Source of the DNA: Thorsellia anophelis DSM 18579
Lineage (GTDB): Bacteria > Pseudomonadota > Gammaproteobacteria > Enterobacterales > Thorselliaceae
Assembly: GCF_900111395.1 (NCBI RefSeq)
Contig: NZ_FOHV01000005.1
Span: 1 to 64,000, forward strand
Direction of reading: 5' to 3'
Length of the DNA stretch: 64,000 bases
A program made the position numbers and the translations under genes. Under the pieces are notes generated by a model that was not told the DNA's origin, did no database searches, and saw only the letters and a list, made by a program, of their open reading frames with translations. This document shows positions 30,738 to 40,171 of this stretch, piece after piece (the first letter of the stretch is position 1; each line of letters starts with the position of its first letter).

Positions 30738-31595
30738 TTAGGCGTCTAGAATAACTAATTTCAACTTATTCATTGCATTTCGTTCTAGCTGCCTTACTCG
30801 CTCAGCTGAAACACCATATTTAGCCGCTAATTCTTGTAAAGTAACTTTATTATCCTCGTCTAACCAACGAGAGCGTATAATATCTTGGCTTCTTTCATCT
30901 AAACTTGATAATGCATCGACAAGTTTATCAGCAGCAGTATCATCCCAATTATCCTCTTCAATCACAGTTGCAAAATTAGACTGTTTATCTTCAAGATGAA
31001 AAGTAGGCGTCTTAGAAGATACATCTCCATTATCATCATCCGCTCCAAGATCAAAGGCCATATCAGAAGATGCCATTCTTGATTCCATCTCTAAAACATC
31101 TTTAGCAGTAACGCCTAATTCATTAGCGACAGTTTCAACTTCATCTTGTGTGAACCAACCTAATCTCGTTTTATTTTTCCTGAGATTAAAAAATAATTTT
31201 CTCTGAGCTTTAGTCGTCGCGACTTTGACGATACGCCAATTTTTTAGCACATATTCATGTATTTCAGCTTTAATCCAATGTACAGCAAATGAAATTAATC
31301 TCACTCCAATTTCTGGATTAAATCGCTTAACTGCTTTCATTAGCCCTACATTGCCCTCCTGAATTAAATCAGCTTGAGGCAACCCATAACCAGAATAGTT
31401 TCTAGCAATATGAGCTACGAATCTCAAATGGGATAAAACCAATGTTTTTGCCGCTTCTAAATCTTGATCATAATACCAAAGTTCTGCAAGCTCTTTTTCC
31501 TCTTCCGCAGTCAAAATTGGATAAGTATTAGCTGCACGTAAATACCCTTCAATACTACCTTGCGGGATTAATGCGACAGGTAATGCTTTTGTCAT
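30738..31595 (-). CDS. rpoH: RNA polymerase heat-shock sigma factor RpoH (sigma-32)
   Basis: A 285-residue group 3 sigma factor (E. coli 284). Region 2 reads [41 protein letters not shown]; then the RpoH box [12 protein letters not shown]; region 4 ends [20 protein letters not shown]. It directs transcription of chaperone and protease genes. AAGGAGGA precedes the ATG. Last of the ftsY-ftsE-ftsX-rpoH series, with its own promoter in the 120-bp gap. Confidence 0.97.
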   Translation of the reverse strand: MTKALPVALIPQGSIEGYLRAANTYPILTAEEEKELAELWYYDQDLEAAKTLVLSHLRFVAHIARNYSGYGLPQADLIQEGNVGLMKAVKRFNPEIGVRLISFAVHWIKAEIHEYVLKNWRIVKVATTKAQRKLFFNLRKNKTRLGWFTQDEVETVANELGVTAKDVLEMESRMASSDMAFDLGADDDNGDVSSKTPTFHLEDKQSNFATVIEEDNWDDTAADKLVDALSSLDERSQDIIRSRWLDEDNKVTLQELAAKYGVSAERVRQLERNAMNKLKLVILDA

Positions 31596-31662
31596 AAGAA
31601 TCCTCCTTATTGATGTTATTAATTGAACACACTTGATTAAGCATGCTACTCATTAACCTTAG

Positions 31663-31690
31663 ATTGTAACCCTTTACACACCGATCACAA
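31663..31690 (-). promoter_or_regulatory. Candidate sigma-70 promoter of rpoH
   Basis: On the minus strand TTGTGA, 16 bases, TACAAT form a near-consensus promoter about 68 bp before the rpoH start, in the ftsX-rpoH gap. rpoH of E. coli also has several promoters of its own here. Confidence 0.6.
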
Positions 31691-31715
31691 CCTTGTAATT
31701 GTAAATTTTTATTGA

Positions 31716-32726
31716 TTATTGTGGTCTAAAATCTCGTAAATGTTTGACTGTTGCAAGCCAGGCAGCAAACCAACCACTCATAACAGAAATAAAGACTAAA
31801 ATTAACATTTCGTCTATTCTTAAACCTGTTAAACTAAAATTAGCTTCAAAAACAACTGCGACATTTGTTACGGCTTTATCTAATTGTACCATAAGTAGCT
31901 GTGATAATAAAATTGCAAGTAATGCTCCTAAACCACCATACAATGCTCCTCCATAGAGGAATGGCCGCATGATAAAACCATCTGTTGCACCTATTAGCTT
32001 CATGATATTAATCGTCTCTCGTCTGCTGGCAATGGTTAATCTTACACTATTGCCAATGACCAAGAAAAGAGCAATTACCATCAACCAACCAACAACAAAT
32101 GCAACCTTAGCAACTAAGTTAGTTAAAGAAGCTAACCTAGCGAACCAGTTATCATCTGCACGCACATCATCTACCCCTTCTAATGCGACGATACGTTCTT
32201 TTAAGGTTGTAATTAATGTACCACTCTGAAAATCAACCTCTGGCGTAACAATTGCTACAGCTGGTAATGGGTTTTCTTCAAGTAAATCAATAGCAGTGCT
32301 AAATCCAGAGTAATTTTTAAACTCTTCAAGTGTTTTTTCACGTGTTAAATAGTTCACATTTGCAACACCATCTAAAGCATTTAAATTCATAATTAATTGT
32401 TCAACCCCGGGATCTGATAAAGATTTATCTAAATACACACTAATTTGCGGAGTTGGGTACCAAGCTTGGGCAGCTTCATTAACATTTTTCCAAAGTAAAT
32501 AGCATAAAGTTGGAAGCGATAGAGAAATAGAGATGACAAGAATTGTTAATAAATTTGCCAATGGTTTACTACGCATATCTTCAAAAGCACTTCTCCAGCC
32601 GTACAAGAACTGCTCCATTAGACCTGATTGCATCATCGATACTCGGCTAGTTGCACTATTTTGCGCTCTAGGTGAAGTGGTTTTACCATGATTAATACGT
32701 TTTTTATCTTGACTCATATCTGACAC
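31716..32726 (-). CDS. ftsX: Cell division protein FtsX
   Basis: A 336-residue ABC-type membrane subunit (E. coli 352). An N-terminal cytoplasmic tail precedes a first membrane segment (LLTILVISISLSLPTLCYLL), a periplasmic domain (ISVYLDKSLSDPGVEQLIMN), then three C-terminal segments with the FtsX motif LTIASRRETINIMKLIGATD. With FtsE it activates periplasmic amidases through EnvC. Its start lies one base after ftsE's stop. Confidence 0.95.
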   Translation of the reverse strand: MSDMSQDKKRINHGKTTSPRAQNSATSRVSMMQSGLMEQFLYGWRSAFEDMRSKPLANLLTILVISISLSLPTLCYLLWKNVNEAAQAWYPTPQISVYLDKSLSDPGVEQLIMNLNALDGVANVNYLTREKTLEEFKNYSGFSTAIDLLEENPLPAVAIVTPEVDFQSGTLITTLKERIVALEGVDDVRADDNWFARLASLTNLVAKVAFVVGWLMVIALFLVIGNSVRLTIASRRETINIMKLIGATDGFIMRPFLYGGALYGGLGALLAILLSQLLMVQLDKAVTNVAVVFEANFSLTGLRIDEMLILVFISVMSGWFAAWLATVKHLRDFRPQ

Positions 32727-32727
32727 T

Positions 32728-33384
32728 TTATCCTTTAATTAATCGACCAGCTGTTAATTGGTAGGCTTTATGATGAGGAGCACTTATCAGACCAAGATTA
32801 TGAGTCACAATCAATACTGTTACGCCAACTTGATTAAATGACTCAAATACATCCATAATTTTTTGCGCAGATATATCATCAAGATTACCGGTAGGTTCAT
32901 CAGCCAGTAAAACCTTAGGTTTATGAACTACCGCTCGAGCTATACCAACCCGCTGCTGCTCTCCCCCAGAAAGTGCAAGTGGATAGTATTGTGCTTTATC
33001 ATATAATCCGACTTTATTCAGGGCAGCATTGACCCGCTTATTAATATCAATAGGATTAACACCTGCAATAATTAACGGAAGTGCGACATTTTCGTAGGCA
33101 GTTTTATCCATTAATAATTGATGATTTTGAAAAATCATTCCAATTTGTCGACGTAAAAAAGGAATTTCCCTTGATGATAATCTAGATATATCGACTCCAT
33201 CAAAGAAAATATTACCTGTGCTGGGCCTTTCTATACCACAAATAAGTTTTAAAAGAGTGCTTTTTCCAGCTCCTGAATGCCCTGTTAAGAATGCCATTTC
33301 ACCCGATTTCAGGTGCAAATTCACCCCTTGTAATGCTGGCCTGCCTCCGCGATATGCTTTACTAACTTGTGAAAAGCGAATCAT
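32728..33384 (-). CDS. ftsE: Cell division ATPase FtsE
   Basis: A 218-residue ABC ATPase (E. coli 222). Walker A GHSGAGKSTLL, Q-loop IFQNHQLL, signature LSGGEQQRVGIARAVV, Walker B VLLADEPTGNLDD and the switch histidine VTHN are all intact. It energises FtsX at the divisome. Flanked by ftsY and ftsX in conserved order. Confidence 0.97.
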   Translation of the reverse strand: MIRFSQVSKAYRGGRPALQGVNLHLKSGEMAFLTGHSGAGKSTLLKLICGIERPSTGNIFFDGVDISRLSSREIPFLRRQIGMIFQNHQLLMDKTAYENVALPLIIAGVNPIDINKRVNAALNKVGLYDKAQYYPLALSGGEQQRVGIARAVVHKPKVLLADEPTGNLDDISAQKIMDVFESFNQVGVTVLIVTHNLGLISAPHHKAYQLTAGRLIKG

Positions 33385-33500
33385 ATAAAACCCTTATAAT
33401 TATCTTATTTGTTTGGTAATCATTGATAGCCTTTTAAGTCCATAACAACCATCAAAACCCTTATTGCTAACTATCATAACTATTATTAAGCGGATAAAAA

Positions 33501-34982
33501 TTATTTATCAAACAATGCATTAACAAATTCGTCGCCATTAAAAGGCCTTAAGTCATCAATTTTTTCACCCACACCAATATAACGAACTGGAATGTTAAAC
33601 TTATCAGCTAATGCAAAAATTACACCACCTTTTGCAGTGCCATCTAATTTAGTCAAAGTAAGTCCAGTCAATCCAACGGCCTCATCGAATAATTGTGCTT
33701 GGCTTATCGCATTTTGCCCTGTACAAGCATCTAATGTAAGCATTATTTCATGAGGTGCTTCAGGGTCTTGTTTTTTCATAACACGGACAATTTTTTTAAG
33801 TTCATCCATCAAATGCGACTTATTTTGTAATCGACCCGCAGTATCAGCAATTAAAATATCAACTTTTCTTGCTTTAGCAGCTTCTAGCGCATCAAATATA
33901 ACTGAAGCTGAATCGGCACCTGTATGCTGAGCAATAACTTGGATATCGTTTCTTTGCCCCCAAACCTGTAATTGTTCGACTGCTGCAGCTCTAAAGGTAT
34001 CACCAGCTGCTAGCATAACTGTTTTTCCATTAGCCTGAAATTGTTTTGCAAGCTTGCCAATCGTTGTTGTTTTACCAACACCATTTACCCCAACCATTAA
34101 AATAACAAACGGCTTATGAGCAGCGATTTCAAGAGGCACACTGACTGTCTTTAAGATCATTGACATTTCATCTTTTAACTTATCATACAAAAGCCCCGCA
34201 TCTTTTAGTTCATTCTTAGTTGCGTGTTCTGTCAGATTTTTAATAATTTTGTTAGTGGTTTCAACTCCCACATCAGCAATCAGCAGTTGTTCCTCAAGTT
34301 CTTCAAATAGATCAGCGTCTATTCGTTTTCCCGAAAACAAAGATAAAAATCCTGAGCCAATATTTTGTTTTGTTTTAACTAAACTCTCTTTTAGGCGAGT
34401 AAAAAAACCTTTCTTATTCTTAACAACCTCTTCTGAAACAAAATCTTGTAGATTTTCCGGTGTGTGTGTTTGAGCATCTAATGAATTATCTGTTTCAATA
34501 GTTTCATCAGTATCAATGAGTTCTAACTCTATATCGGTAGGTTTATTATCAGAGTCAAGTATATCTGGTTTACTATTTTCTTTTAAATGTAGAACTGAAG
34601 ATGAAGGAGGATAATTATCATTTTCAAATTCATTATTTATTGTAGTATTAGGATGATTAGATTCAGTCTCTAATGGTGTATTGGCATCTTGTTCAATACT
34701 AGCTTCAGTTATCGTAATGCAGATATCATTTAACTCTTCACTCGATGTAATATCACTGGACATAGTTGAATTAGACGAATCATCCACTGACGTAGATTGA
34801 GATTCTTCTATATTATCAGTGATAATAGACTGCGAATAGGTATCATTCGATTCAATATTTTCAGATTCATCAACGCTGCTTTCGGTTTGGTTATCTATTT
34901 GTGTTTCACTTGTCGTGTCACTACGAGATTGACCACCTAGACCAAACCATGAAAAAAAACCTTTTTTCTTTTTCTGAGACAT
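33501..34982 (-). CDS. ftsY: Signal recognition particle receptor FtsY
   Basis: A 493-residue SRP GTPase (E. coli 497). The first ~170 residues form the variable acidic A domain (many Glu, Asp, Ser, Asn, Thr), after a basic KKKKGFFSWFGLG start typical of the membrane-anchoring end. The NG domain has GVNGVGKTTTIGKLA (G1), DTFRAAAVEQL, DTAGRLQNKSHLM (G3), TKLDGTAKGG (G4) and GVGEKIDDLRPF. It docks ribosome-SRP complexes at the inner membrane. Divergent from rsmD as in E. coli. Confidence 0.96.
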   Translation of the reverse strand: MSQKKKKGFFSWFGLGGQSRSDTTSETQIDNQTESSVDESENIESNDTYSQSIITDNIEESQSTSVDDSSNSTMSSDITSSEELNDICITITEASIEQDANTPLETESNHPNTTINNEFENDNYPPSSSVLHLKENSKPDILDSDNKPTDIELELIDTDETIETDNSLDAQTHTPENLQDFVSEEVVKNKKGFFTRLKESLVKTKQNIGSGFLSLFSGKRIDADLFEELEEQLLIADVGVETTNKIIKNLTEHATKNELKDAGLLYDKLKDEMSMILKTVSVPLEIAAHKPFVILMVGVNGVGKTTTIGKLAKQFQANGKTVMLAAGDTFRAAAVEQLQVWGQRNDIQVIAQHTGADSASVIFDALEAAKARKVDILIADTAGRLQNKSHLMDELKKIVRVMKKQDPEAPHEIMLTLDACTGQNAISQAQLFDEAVGLTGLTLTKLDGTAKGGVIFALADKFNIPVRYIGVGEKIDDLRPFNGDEFVNALFDK

Positions 34983-35448
34983 AATACTTAATTTCCTTGA
35001 GAAAATTCACACTAGAACGTAAAGAAATAAACTATTGTTTTAATTTATTAATTATTAATTTGAGTTAATAAATACCAAATGACTAAAATAACAAGTGGCG
35101 CTCCCCTAATAAAGCATTCAATAGTTTCAATTCTATCATTTTTTTCATAAATGATCTTCATGCTAATGATCCAATCTACTTTTTTGCGCACTTTAAATTT
35201 TATTTTTATCTGGTATCAAAAAGATATTTTACTCACATTAATCCTTTAGACTATACTTTAAATGCCATTTTAGTTATCTTTAATCAGCAGATAACTTTAT
35301 TTTCGAGGAAGCTATCTGAATTAATTGAATTTCAAACAGGCTTCTTGTCACTAGATTATATTCTTTAGACTGAGATATAGTTTGAAAATAGAACTCTATT
35401 TTCAAATAACTAGTACCAATCTTTTAATTAATTGCTATAGATATTAAC
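34983..35448. other. Divergent ftsY-rsmD intergenic region
   Basis: 466 bp with no gene. It must hold the promoters of both divergent genes. The only clear structure is the 26-bp palindrome at 35381-35406 listed separately. Confidence 0.5.
35381..35406. repeat. 26-bp near-continuous palindrome upstream of rsmD
   Basis: TTTGAAAATAGA - AC - TCTATTTTCAAA has two perfect 12-bp arms and a two-base centre, 43 bp before the rsmD ATG. The short centre suits a dimeric protein site better than an RNA hairpin. No T-run follows. No regulator is suggested by the sequence. Confidence 0.6.
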
Positions 35449-36057
35449 ATGATAAAAAATAATACCAATGTGAAAACAGGTAAACAATCCAGTAAAAAAA
35501 ATGAAGTTGGACAGATAAGAGTAATAGGGGGTAAATGGAGAGGTAGAAAACTACCCGTTGTTAGTGAAGAAGGTTTAAGGCCAACTGGGGATAGAATGAA
35601 AGAAACCCTATTTAATTGGTTAATGCATGATCTCACAGATGCAAACTGTCTAGATTTATTTGCAGGAAGTGGGGCTCTTGGATTTGAAGCAGCCTCTCGT
35701 TATGCAGGTTCAGTTACTTTTATAGAAAAGTCCAAAATAGCTGCAATAACTATAAAAGAAAATATAGCAAAACTTAGCGCAAATAATTTAATTATATTTC
35801 AAATGGATGCATTGGAGTATTTAAACCAAAAGCCCTCTAAACCTTTTGATATTATTTTCATTGATCCTCCCTTTAGAAAAGGATTATTAGGTGAAGTGCT
35901 CATAAAACTCACTGCGCACTCTTTTGCCCAAAAAGGCTCTCGTATCTATATTGAAACAGAACGAGAGGCAATAATCGAAGATATTCCTAACGATTGGTTC
36001 TTAATCAAAGAAAAAAACACAGGCCAGGTTTGTCATCGTCTATTCGAACATGGATAA
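35449..36057 (+). CDS. rsmD: 16S rRNA (guanine966-N2)-methyltransferase RsmD
   Basis: A 202-residue SAM-dependent methyltransferase. IRVIGGKWRGRKLPV and GLRPTGDRMKETLFNWL at the N-terminus, LDLFAGSGALGFEAASR for SAM binding and the catalytic IIFIDPPFRKGL match E. coli RsmD. It modifies G966 of 16S rRNA in the 30S head. Position divergent from ftsY is as in E. coli. The first ~20 residues are basic and variable. Confidence 0.95.
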   Translation: MIKNNTNVKTGKQSSKKNEVGQIRVIGGKWRGRKLPVVSEEGLRPTGDRMKETLFNWLMHDLTDANCLDLFAGSGALGFEAASRYAGSVTFIEKSKIAAITIKENIAKLSANNLIIFQMDALEYLNQKPSKPFDIIFIDPPFRKGLLGEVLIKLTAHSFAQKGSRIYIETEREAIIEDIPNDWFLIKEKNTGQVCHRLFEHG

Positions 36058-36158
36058 ACATGAAACAAAATCATAAAAAAATAATTTTAAATAAATAGCT
36101 TACCTTATATCAATCGCGCTTAACATGAACGATAAAAATTGATGACCTGATAATAAAA

Positions 36159-37979
36159 TTAAGCATTTTCATGTATTTTGATCAACCTTTTTATCCGTAT
36201 TCTATCAACAATCAAATACAAAAAGTATATTAAAATGAGCAAGAAAGATACAATATACGCCAACATGTACCTAGCTAATGCTAACTCTTCTTCACCTAAT
36301 GCTGGAGATAAATGCATTACCCATCGTTTCGTTGGTTCATTGATAAAATCGACTTGTTTTACTATGCCTGTAAAGGTTGTTGATATAGGTTGGCTTAAAT
36401 ATTCAAATCCTTTATTAGTTAAATCATGGCGCAAACTTTTATCATCGCTATCAAAATTGTCTAATGTATAAAAAAAATCATTATTACGCGCAATAATCGT
36501 AAATACAGGGCTAAGAGTGTAATCTTCCTCAAGTAAGATTTCATTACTGGGTTTTAATCCCCAATAGTGTGCATTCAGAGCTGTGATATATCTTACCCCC
36601 TCATTTTCAGATAAATAATCATCGAGGTTAATGCTAAGTGGCGTAGCTTCATCTTTATTTTTTAAAACATGAACCTTATCACAGAGTTGAATGTATGTTT
36701 GATTATCGCATTGAATTAAAGCATTAATTTTAACTTTCTGTAAGACTTTAGGAACGTAGTTAGGATTAGAGACATAATTGATTTGTGTTTCAGGTTGAAA
36801 ATAAACTAAATTCATAGCAATATAATTCTGAATTTTCCCAAAGAAACCCGCATCTGATGAAAAAGAATGTTCGCTTTTTATAAAATTCATTAACATACAC
36901 AGCAAACAAAAGGAACCTAAAATACAAAAACTGATAAACCTTACTCGTGATGACCTTGTTGGTTTAACTGAATTTAATCCTTTAATATTAAAAATATATT
37001 TAGATTTACTCAGCAGATTAAATTCATACTCTTTCTTTTGTTCTAATTGATTGCTGATATCTTCATTCAACAATTTTGCCTCAATAGGGCCTGTAAAGAT
37101 CACTTTAGGGTGAACCTTGAGTTGACCTGAGAGCGTCATGCAATCATCATCTACTTTAATTGATGGTTTCCCTTTGTAAGCTATTTTTAGGCTTAAAATA
37201 ATGAACACTGTACCAACGAAAACAAACTCCCATCTATCCTGAAATAATAGCATCACACCAATCAACATAAAGAAAACAGGCATAAAAAACACTGGTTCAG
37301 CAATACTTTCACGCAATTTTAAGTGTTCAATTCTTGTTAATGGCCGTTTTTCCAAGATTTTCCATGGTTTTGCATTTTGTATCTCTTCCCGACGATACAA
37401 AAGAGTAGAAGATGAAAATTCACTCGCTAATTTATGCGGTATATCCCCTGCCTGTGCATTATTCCATATAGTATTAATCTCACTTTGCCTTTGCTCAATG
37501 CGACTATGAGGCTGACTTAACGTTTCTAACGTAACTATATCTATGCCATTTACCTGTAAAATCATGACACTTCTTGGAAACACCAATAACTGAAAATGAT
37601 TATTTTCAGATAACTGCACTTTAACTTGATAATCATGAAAAGGATGCTTTTCAATGACAAATTCAGATGGGTGAATATAGTCATAAATATCTCTTACAAT
37701 CAGCGTGGGTAAATGGCCAAAACTATATTGATTGATAGGGTGTTGCTCGTCAGTTAACATCCTATAGCCTTCTGCATTATAGTTAAAAGGCCCTGCACGA
37801 AAAGAACCTACGCCCTCATAAACTGTAAAATCTAAAAGACTAATATCCGTCACTCTAGGATCTAATTTTTTAAGCTCTACAAAAATTGCTTGTTTTAGCG
37901 TATCATCAATTACTCTATCAGTTTGAGTTATAGTGTCAAAATCATTAATATTTATCATAAGTGAAAGAAATTTGCTCAA
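36159..37979 (-). CDS. IgaA/UmoB-like inner-membrane protein
   Basis: A 606-residue membrane protein. Four hydrophobic segments lie at about 229-247, 249-267, 347-367 and 572-592, giving a large cytosolic N-domain, a cytosolic loop and a periplasmic domain of ~200 residues. The arrangement, a periplasmic cysteine pair (Cys424, Cys433), TFTGIVKQV before the last segment and a basic cytosolic end resemble IgaA (YrfF, UmoB), which restrains the Rcs envelope-stress phosphorelay. It lacks the first membrane segment of IgaA (about 711 residues) and the second cysteine pair. Start may be the MININ at residue 8. No rcs genes are in the window. Divergent from the carbonic anhydrase gene. Confidence 0.6.
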   Translation of the reverse strand: MSKFLSLMININDFDTITQTDRVIDDTLKQAIFVELKKLDPRVTDISLLDFTVYEGVGSFRAGPFNYNAEGYRMLTDEQHPINQYSFGHLPTLIVRDIYDYIHPSEFVIEKHPFHDYQVKVQLSENNHFQLLVFPRSVMILQVNGIDIVTLETLSQPHSRIEQRQSEINTIWNNAQAGDIPHKLASEFSSSTLLYRREEIQNAKPWKILEKRPLTRIEHLKLRESIAEPVFFMPVFFMLIGVMLLFQDRWEFVFVGTVFIILSLKIAYKGKPSIKVDDDCMTLSGQLKVHPKVIFTGPIEAKLLNEDISNQLEQKKEYEFNLLSKSKYIFNIKGLNSVKPTRSSRVRFISFCILGSFCLLCMLMNFIKSEHSFSSDAGFFGKIQNYIAMNLVYFQPETQINYVSNPNYVPKVLQKVKINALIQCDNQTYIQLCDKVHVLKNKDEATPLSINLDDYLSENEGVRYITALNAHYWGLKPSNEILLEEDYTLSPVFTIIARNNDFFYTLDNFDSDDKSLRHDLTNKGFEYLSQPISTTFTGIVKQVDFINEPTKRWVMHLSPALGEEELALARYMLAYIVSFLLILIYFLYLIVDRIRIKRLIKIHENA

Positions 37980-38293
37980 ATTTAAAATTAAAATGCGTAT
38001 AGCGATAGTTTAGCAGATGAGGTAATAAGGCTGCCATCATTAATAGCAACAGTTCATTAATTCTTGCTATTAAAAAATAGTCATAGACAAGATCGGCTCA
38101 AAACCATTTTAAGATAATTCATTTTTTAGTTTCAAATTCAGTGTGCATTGGTATAGTTTTCTTGTAGGCAATTGCAAATCAGAAACAAAAACTAACCTAG
38201 CTTTAATAATATAAAGACTTGCCTTGTTATTAAGAATGGGGCTTATCTTTTCAATCTTACTTTTTTAGATTCTTACTTAAATAAGGATATGCT
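37980..38293. other. Intergenic region with solo IS-end-like sequence
   Basis: 314 bp between the IgaA-like gene and the carbonic anhydrase gene. It contains the 25-bp repeat at 38148-38172. Apart from that I see no gene or strong hairpin. Confidence 0.5.
38148..38172 (+). repeat. Solo copy of the IS3-type end sequence
   Basis: These 25 bases are identical to the minus strand of 280-304, just upstream of the IS3-type OrfA. No OrfA sequence follows; after the match only a loose likeness persists for about 20 bases. It may be a relic left after deletion of an element. Confidence 0.5.
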
Positions 38294-38836
38294 ATGACAC
38301 CTAAAAATTTACGCCCTTACAAAAATTCTTATCCAAAAATAGCACAATCTACATGGATTGATGAAAGTGCAGTTGTAATAGGTGATGTTAATTTAGCTGA
38401 CGATGTCAGTATTTGGCCTTTAGTCGTAATTAGAGGGGATGTCAATTCCATTTCTATCGGTGCGAGGACTAATATTCAAGATGGCAGCATATTGCACGTC
38501 ACGCATAAATCTGCTGCTAACCCTGCAGGCAATCCTCTCATCATTGGTGATGATGTAACAGTTGGGCATAAAGTTATCTTACATGGCTGCAGTATAGAAG
38601 ATAGAGTTTTAATTGGTATGGGCAGCATAATACTTGATGGTGCAACTATAGAATCTGATGTCATCGTTGGCGCGGGTTCTCTCGTTACGAGTCAAAAAAA
38701 ACTAGCTAGTGGTTACCTGTATATGGGGCAACCTGCTAGACAAATCAGACCATTAACACCTGAAGAGCGACATCATTTGCTATACTCTGCTAATAATTAT
38801 GTCACATGGAAAAATGATTATCTTACCAGTGAGTAA
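38294..38836 (+). CDS. yrdA: Gamma-class carbonic anhydrase family protein (YrdA)
   Basis: A 180-residue left-handed beta-helix protein (E. coli YrdA 184). Hexapeptide repeats start at IGDVNLADDVSIWPLVVIRG; the metal-site histidines are LHVTHK, VTVGHKVILHGC. These proteins bind zinc or iron; carbonic anhydrase activity is not proven for many. It is convergent with aroE, two bases between the stops, as in the yrdA/aroE neighbourhood of E. coli. Confidence 0.93.
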   Translation: MTPKNLRPYKNSYPKIAQSTWIDESAVVIGDVNLADDVSIWPLVVIRGDVNSISIGARTNIQDGSILHVTHKSAANPAGNPLIIGDDVTVGHKVILHGCSIEDRVLIGMGSIILDGATIESDVIVGAGSLVTSQKKLASGYLYMGQPARQIRPLTPEERHHLLYSANNYVTWKNDYLTSE

Positions 38837-38838
38837 AT

Positions 38839-39699
38839 TTAAGCTTTTGACAATGTATTTCTAACTGCTGATAACACTGCTTTTGCATCTGGCATCACAC
38901 TATGCCATCTTTCAAATGCAAAAGCAGCTTGATAAACAAGCATGCCTAACCCATCAGCCCGATTATGACACCCCTTGTTCTCAAACCAAGCTAAAAATGA
39001 AGTTTGTTCTTGCCCATAGAACATATCATAAATAGCAGTATGTTCATTAAAACAGGTGGAGGGTACAGTAGGCACGCTCCCTTCAATACTAGCTGATGTT
39101 GCATTAATGATAATGTTAAAAGGCTTAGTCTCGTTGGTTAATAATGGCATTCTTGCAGCACGAAGCCTCCCATTACAATCAGTTCTTGCAAAATAATCAC
39201 CAAATTGGTCCACTAAATGGACAGCTTTCTCAAATGTACGATTTGTGATGGTTATATCAAATCCCTCATCAAGTAAGGGTAATATAGCGCCTTTAGCAGC
39301 CCCACCTGCGCCAATTAGTAACAAGCGATTACCTAACTTTAACCAGCCTCTTTCTCTGATATCCATTAAAAGCCCTATGCCATCAGTATTATCACCAAGG
39401 ATCTGTCCATTTTCTAGTTTAATTAACGTATTCACAGCACCTGCCATTTTAGCGTTATCAGTCAAACAATCTGCTATTTTGAAGGCCTGCTCCTTGAATG
39501 GTACGGTTACATTTGCTCCTTCACCTATAGTTTGGAAAAAATTCTTAATGGTATCGTCAAACTCATCTAAAGGGATGAGCTGTTTATCATATTGATGATT
39601 GATATTGGTTTGGCTAGCAAATAATGCATGTATCATAGGAGATTTTGAATGTTTTATTGGGTTACCAAAAACCATATATGGTGCAAGAAATTTATGCAT
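38839..39699 (-). CDS. aroE: Shikimate dehydrogenase (NADP+)
   Basis: A 286-residue enzyme (E. coli 272) reducing 3-dehydroshikimate to shikimate. [11 protein letters not shown] binds substrate; [13 protein letters not shown] holds the catalytic lysine; DNTDGIGLL the paired aspartate; [13 protein letters not shown] is the NADP fold. An extra ~10 residues ([18 protein letters not shown]) sit in the second half compared with E. coli. AGGGAA lies upstream of the ATG. Confidence 0.95.
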   Translation of the reverse strand: MHKFLAPYMVFGNPIKHSKSPMIHALFASQTNINHQYDKQLIPLDEFDDTIKNFFQTIGEGANVTVPFKEQAFKIADCLTDNAKMAGAVNTLIKLENGQILGDNTDGIGLLMDIRERGWLKLGNRLLLIGAGGAAKGAILPLLDEGFDITITNRTFEKAVHLVDQFGDYFARTDCNGRLRAARMPLLTNETKPFNIIINATSASIEGSVPTVPSTCFNEHTAIYDMFYGQEQTSFLAWFENKGCHNRADGLGMLVYQAAFAFERWHSVMPDAKAVLSAVRNTLSKA

Positions 39700-40171
39700 T
39701 TTTTATTCCCTATATATAAATTACGTAAAATCTAAGCTTATTACTGGTATTTACTCTATACCAAAAATGCCAGAAAGATTATAATGATTTTTTGAAAAAA
39801 AGATTTTACGGTATCTTACCAATTAAACAGCAATATTACAGTAAGATTCCCTTTATATAGCTTATTTAAGCTATAATCTAAAGATATTTTGAGCATAAAT
39901 AAGATTGATGAATCGTGAGTATATTACTACGCACTATACTAGATTAGTTTTAACCCTACTGTTAGACATTTTAGCCGATTCAATTTTCTATTTCCAAATA
40001 AGTGTTTTACATAACACACGTATCGCTTTCAATACAAAGTATTTTTTAATGACGATCCATTTAAAAATTGTTTAATCTTTTGCTCTTTAACTGTATTGCA
40101 ACTTGTGCAATTACGCTATATTCATTCCGAGCATTATGGATAACACTAGTATTATTAAGGTAATAAGAAGT
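39700..40171. other. Divergent aroE-lpxL intergenic region
   Basis: 472 bp with no gene. It contains the small palindrome ATAGCTTATTTAAGCTAT near 39858 and AT-rich promoter-like DNA. Nothing else stands out. Confidence 0.5.
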
